Shown piece after piece: positions 5,217 through 7,242 of a stretch of DNA of 7,242 nt (position 1 is its first letter; each line of letters starts with the position of its first letter). The stretch lies in contig CAJMLQ010000143.1 in assembly GCA_905214265.1 (NCBI GenBank), positions 1 through 7,242 of the forward strand, written 5' to 3'. The notes under the pieces were generated by a model. It did not search any database and had not been told where the DNA came from. It worked only from the letters and a program-made list of their open reading frames with translations. Made by a program: the position numbers and the translations under genes. Source of the stretch: an uncultured bacterium. Lineage in GTDB: Bacteria; Bacillota; Clostridia; Oscillospirales; Ruminococcaceae.

Positions 5217-6020
5217 AATGGGGTCGGTTTCCGGTGTCAGCTTGTCGAAGCGGTAGCCCAGCCCGGTATAATAGTCCACCAGCATGCGGATGCATTCCGG
5301 AGCGGTGGTCCGCAGTGCGTCGTCATGCATCAGGATCAGAATCTTTTCCTTCTCTCCGGCGCTTTTCACAATGTTGTCGAACATTTCCTGGGCCGGAGTG
5401 GCCTTGGATTTGTCGTCCTTGGCGATGGCGTTCCAATCGAACCAGACATTTCCGGCCTTTTTCATCCGGGCTTTGATCTCCTTCAGGACTTCTTTGGAGG
5501 CGTGTTTGTTGTTGCTGCCGCCGGGAAAGCGAAAAATCATCGGACGGATCCCCACGATGGAATCCAAATGGTCAGACAGACGGGTGAAATCCTTGAGATA
5601 AGCGTCTGCGCTGGCATAGATTTCACCATACCGGTGGGAGTAGGAATGGATACCCAAAGCATGGCCTTCGTCCAGGATCCGCTGGTAGAGCATTTTCCCC
5701 CGGTCTGTGGTGGCTCCAATGACAAAAAAAGTCGCCGGGACATTTTTTTCTTTCAGCACGTCCAAAATTTCGGCAGTCATGACAGAAGGACCGTCATCAA
5801 AGCTCAGATAGACCACCTTCCCGTCCGCTTTGCCGGAGGGGAGCCCCCCCTCCAGCGTCTCTGCTACACCTTCCCCGGGGGGTGCAGGAGCCTCGGTTTC
5901 CCGAGAGGTGCCCAATGCGCGCGCGCCCATAACGACCAGATTGCCGGTGATGGCGGCAACCAGCAGCAGCGCAGCCAGCCCATAAAGCAGGTTGTGAAGC
6001 CGGAACGACTTGATAAACAT
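5202..6020 (-). CDS. Membrane-anchored NodB polysaccharide deacetylase
   Basis: This 272-residue carbohydrate esterase 4 enzyme probably deacetylates peptidoglycan or another surface glycan outside the membrane. An N-terminal positively charged stretch and hydrophobic segment (about 11-33) form an uncleaved anchor or signal peptide. A Pro/Glu/Gly-rich linker (41-65) leads to the NodB domain. All catalytic motifs are present: SFDDGP (73-78, base D75 and metal-binding D76), HSYSH (125-129, metal ligands H125 and H129), RFPGG (164-168), FDWN (194-197) and LILMHD (228-233, H232). The start ATG at 6020 has AAAGGA about ten bases upstream. It lies 80 bp after the helicase gene on the same strand with no strong terminator or promoter seen between, so co-transcription is possible. 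It resembles peptidoglycan deacetylases of Clostridia more than the shorter cytoplasmic-type protein at 125-937. The exact substrate is not shown. Confidence 0.93.
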   Translation of the reverse strand: MFIKSFRLHNLLYGLAALLLVAAITGNLVVMGARALGTSRETEAPAPPGEGVAETLEGGLPSGKADGKVVYLSFDDGPSVMTAEILDVLKEKNVPATFFVIGATTDRGKMLYQRILDEGHALGIHSYSHRYGEIYASADAYLKDFTRLSDHLDSIVGIRPMIFRFPGGSNNKHASKEVLKEIKARMKKAGNVWFDWNAIAKDDKSKATPAQEMFDNIVKSAGEKEKILILMHDDALRTTAPECIRMLVDYYTGLGYRFDKLTPETDPICFGD

Positions 6021-6100
6021 GAGGCCACATTCCTTTCGCCGTATAGATTCTGTTCTAAGCTTATGCGGTGAAAAGGCGGTTCATGTGGGAGGAATTGTCC

Positions 6101-7242
6101 CTAAATTGGCGTGGGACCACTATCCGGACTTTCCTCCAGTCCTCCGGCCAGAAAATAGCGGAGACCGGTATAGCGCAGATTGCGCACATGGTTCCCGACC
6201 ATGTACTCCACCCGTTTGGCAGACCCTATCAGGACCAGCAGCTTTTTCGCCCGGGTCACGGCGGTATAGAGAAGGTTGCGGAAATAGAGCTTGTCATATC
6301 CTCCAAGGATCGGAAGGACGACCGCGTCGTATTCGCTGCCCTGGCTCTTGTGGACGGTGATCGCGTAAGCCAACTCCAGATCCATGGCCATTTCAAAAGG
6401 GTAGGAGCAGACCCGGCCGTCAAAATCGATGACGATGGAAGCGGAGGCGCTGTCGATGGAGCGAATCATCCCGATGTCGCCGTTGTAGATGCCCATGCCC
6501 TTTTCGCCGTTCTTGTCCCACTCCACGTCGTAGTTGTTGCGGTTTTGAAGGACCTTGTCTCCCTCCCGGAAGGTGCAAAGGATGCCCCTGTGCTCCCGCT
6601 TGTCCGGCGCGGCGGGATTTAACCGCTCCTGCAGGCGGGCGTTGAGCGCATAGACCCCCACCGTCCCCTTCCGCTGAGGAGCGAGGACCTGGATATCCGC
6701 CAGCGGGGAAAAGCCGTAACTCTTGGGCAGGCGCTCTGTCACCAGGTCCACGATGGTCCGTGCCGCCATTTCCTCCCCCAACCGGGACAGAAAGAAAAAG
6801 TCCCGGTCCTTTACCGTCAGGTCCGGCATCTCTCCCCGGACGATGCGGTGGGCGTTGGTGACGATGAGGCTCTCTGCCGCCTGACGGAAGATCTGCCGGA
6901 GCTCCACCGTGGGGACCTTCCCGCTGGCAATGAGGTCCCGGAGGACGTTGCCTGCGCCCACGGAGGGAAGCTGATCCGAGTCCCCTACCAGCACCAGCTT
7001 GCAGCCCGGCCGGATGCCTCGGAGCAGCGATTCGAAAAGCTCCACGTCCACCATGGACATCTCGTCGATGACTACGGCATCCACATCCAGGGGGTTGTGC
7101 TCATTGTGCAGGAACCGGGAACGGCTTTCGTCGGAAAAATCCACTTCCAGCAGCCGGTGGATGGTCTTGGCCTCGTGTCCGGTCACCTCGGAGATCCGCA
7201 TGGCAGCCCGGCCGGTGGGAGCGGCGATAGCAAGCTTCATCC
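6101..7242 (-). CDS. recD2: RecD2-type ATP-dependent DNA helicase, C-terminal part
   Basis: About 380 C-terminal residues of a superfamily 1B 5'-3' DNA helicase are visible; RecD2 proteins are usually about 720-750 residues, so roughly the first half lies beyond the right edge. The reading frame is open at that edge, and the methionine at 7240 is almost surely internal. Counting from it: APTGRAA (7-13, motif Ia), TIHRLL (26-31), VVIDEMSMVD (56-65, Walker B/motif II), LVLVGDSDQLPSVGAG (82-97, motif III), LRQIFRQA (114-121, motif IV), TVHKSQGSEY (295-304, motif V) and LYTAVTRAKKLLVLIG (324-339, motif VI with R330). Walker A should lie just outside the window. RecD2 works in DNA repair and recombination without RecBC. 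A classic RecD in a RecBCD complex is less likely in Clostridia, which use AddAB. The gene is first in the visible minus-strand series and ends with TAG. Confidence 0.95.
   Translation of the reverse strand, partial: MKLAIAAPTGRAAMRISEVTGHEAKTIHRLLEVDFSDESRSRFLHNEHNPLDVDAVVIDEMSMVDVELFESLLRGIRPGCKLVLVGDSDQLPSVGAGNVLRDLIASGKVPTVELRQIFRQAAESLIVTNAHRIVRGEMPDLTVKDRDFFFLSRLGEEMAARTIVDLVTERLPKSYGFSPLADIQVLAPQRKGTVGVYALNARLQERLNPAAPDKREHRGILCTFREGDKVLQNRNNYDVEWDKNGEKGMGIYNGDIGMIRSIDSASASIVIDFDGRVCSYPFEMAMDLELAYAITVHKSQGSEYDAVVLPILGGYDKLYFRNLLYTAVTRAKKLLVLIGSAKRVEYMVGNHVRNLRYTGLRYFLAGGLEESPDSGPTPI

Noticed and set aside
5325..6071. 248-codon plus-strand open frame opposite the anchored deacetylase
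   Set aside because: The opposite strand carries all NodB motifs. This frame is their antisense shadow.

Overview
The window looks like chromosomal DNA from a moderately GC-rich anaerobic Firmicute of class Clostridia, most likely near the Oscillospiraceae (Oscillibacter/Flavonifractor/Lawsonibacter-type gut bacteria). This placement is an inference. It rests on strong AGGAGG-type ribosome binding sites, sigma-A-type promoters, GC-rich codon third positions and protein families typical of gut Clostridia: a PRK06851-type P-loop ATPase, a BlaI-type repressor, a RecD2 helicase and a CNNM/CBS/CorC_HlyC membrane protein. No rRNA, tRNA, CRISPR array, insertion sequence or phage gene was seen.

Layout, left to right. 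Positions 1-117 hold three consecutive inverted repeats. The first ends in a T7 run and looks like the terminator of a gene to the left. Next is a minus-strand NodB-fold deacetylase-like protein without a signal peptide (125-937). A divergent intergenic region of about 400 bp (938-1338) carries candidate promoters facing both ways. On the plus strand follow a two-lobed P-loop ATPase (1339-2463) and, 13 bp later, a BlaI/MecI-type repressor broken by a one-base frameshift (2477-2817). A strong bidirectional stem-loop terminator (2845-2897) separates this pair from a long minus-strand block.

The minus-strand block is read from the right edge leftwards. It contains the C-terminal part of a RecD2-type DNA helicase (6101-7242, cut by the window edge), a membrane-anchored NodB polysaccharide deacetylase (5202-6020), a SAM-dependent methyltransferase with its own near-consensus promoter but also a one-base frameshift (4325-5106), and a CNNM/DUF21-CBS-CorC_HlyC membrane protein that most likely starts at a TTG codon (2896-4260).

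The genes do not form one obvious pathway. The block mixes housekeeping DNA repair, cell-wall modification, probable divalent-cation transport and small-molecule methylation. I see no convincing new biological system. The points most worth checking are the two single-base frameshifts in otherwise well-conserved genes, the start-site correction of the membrane protein, and an 11-bp inverted repeat with one arm inside the methyltransferase promoter spacer.
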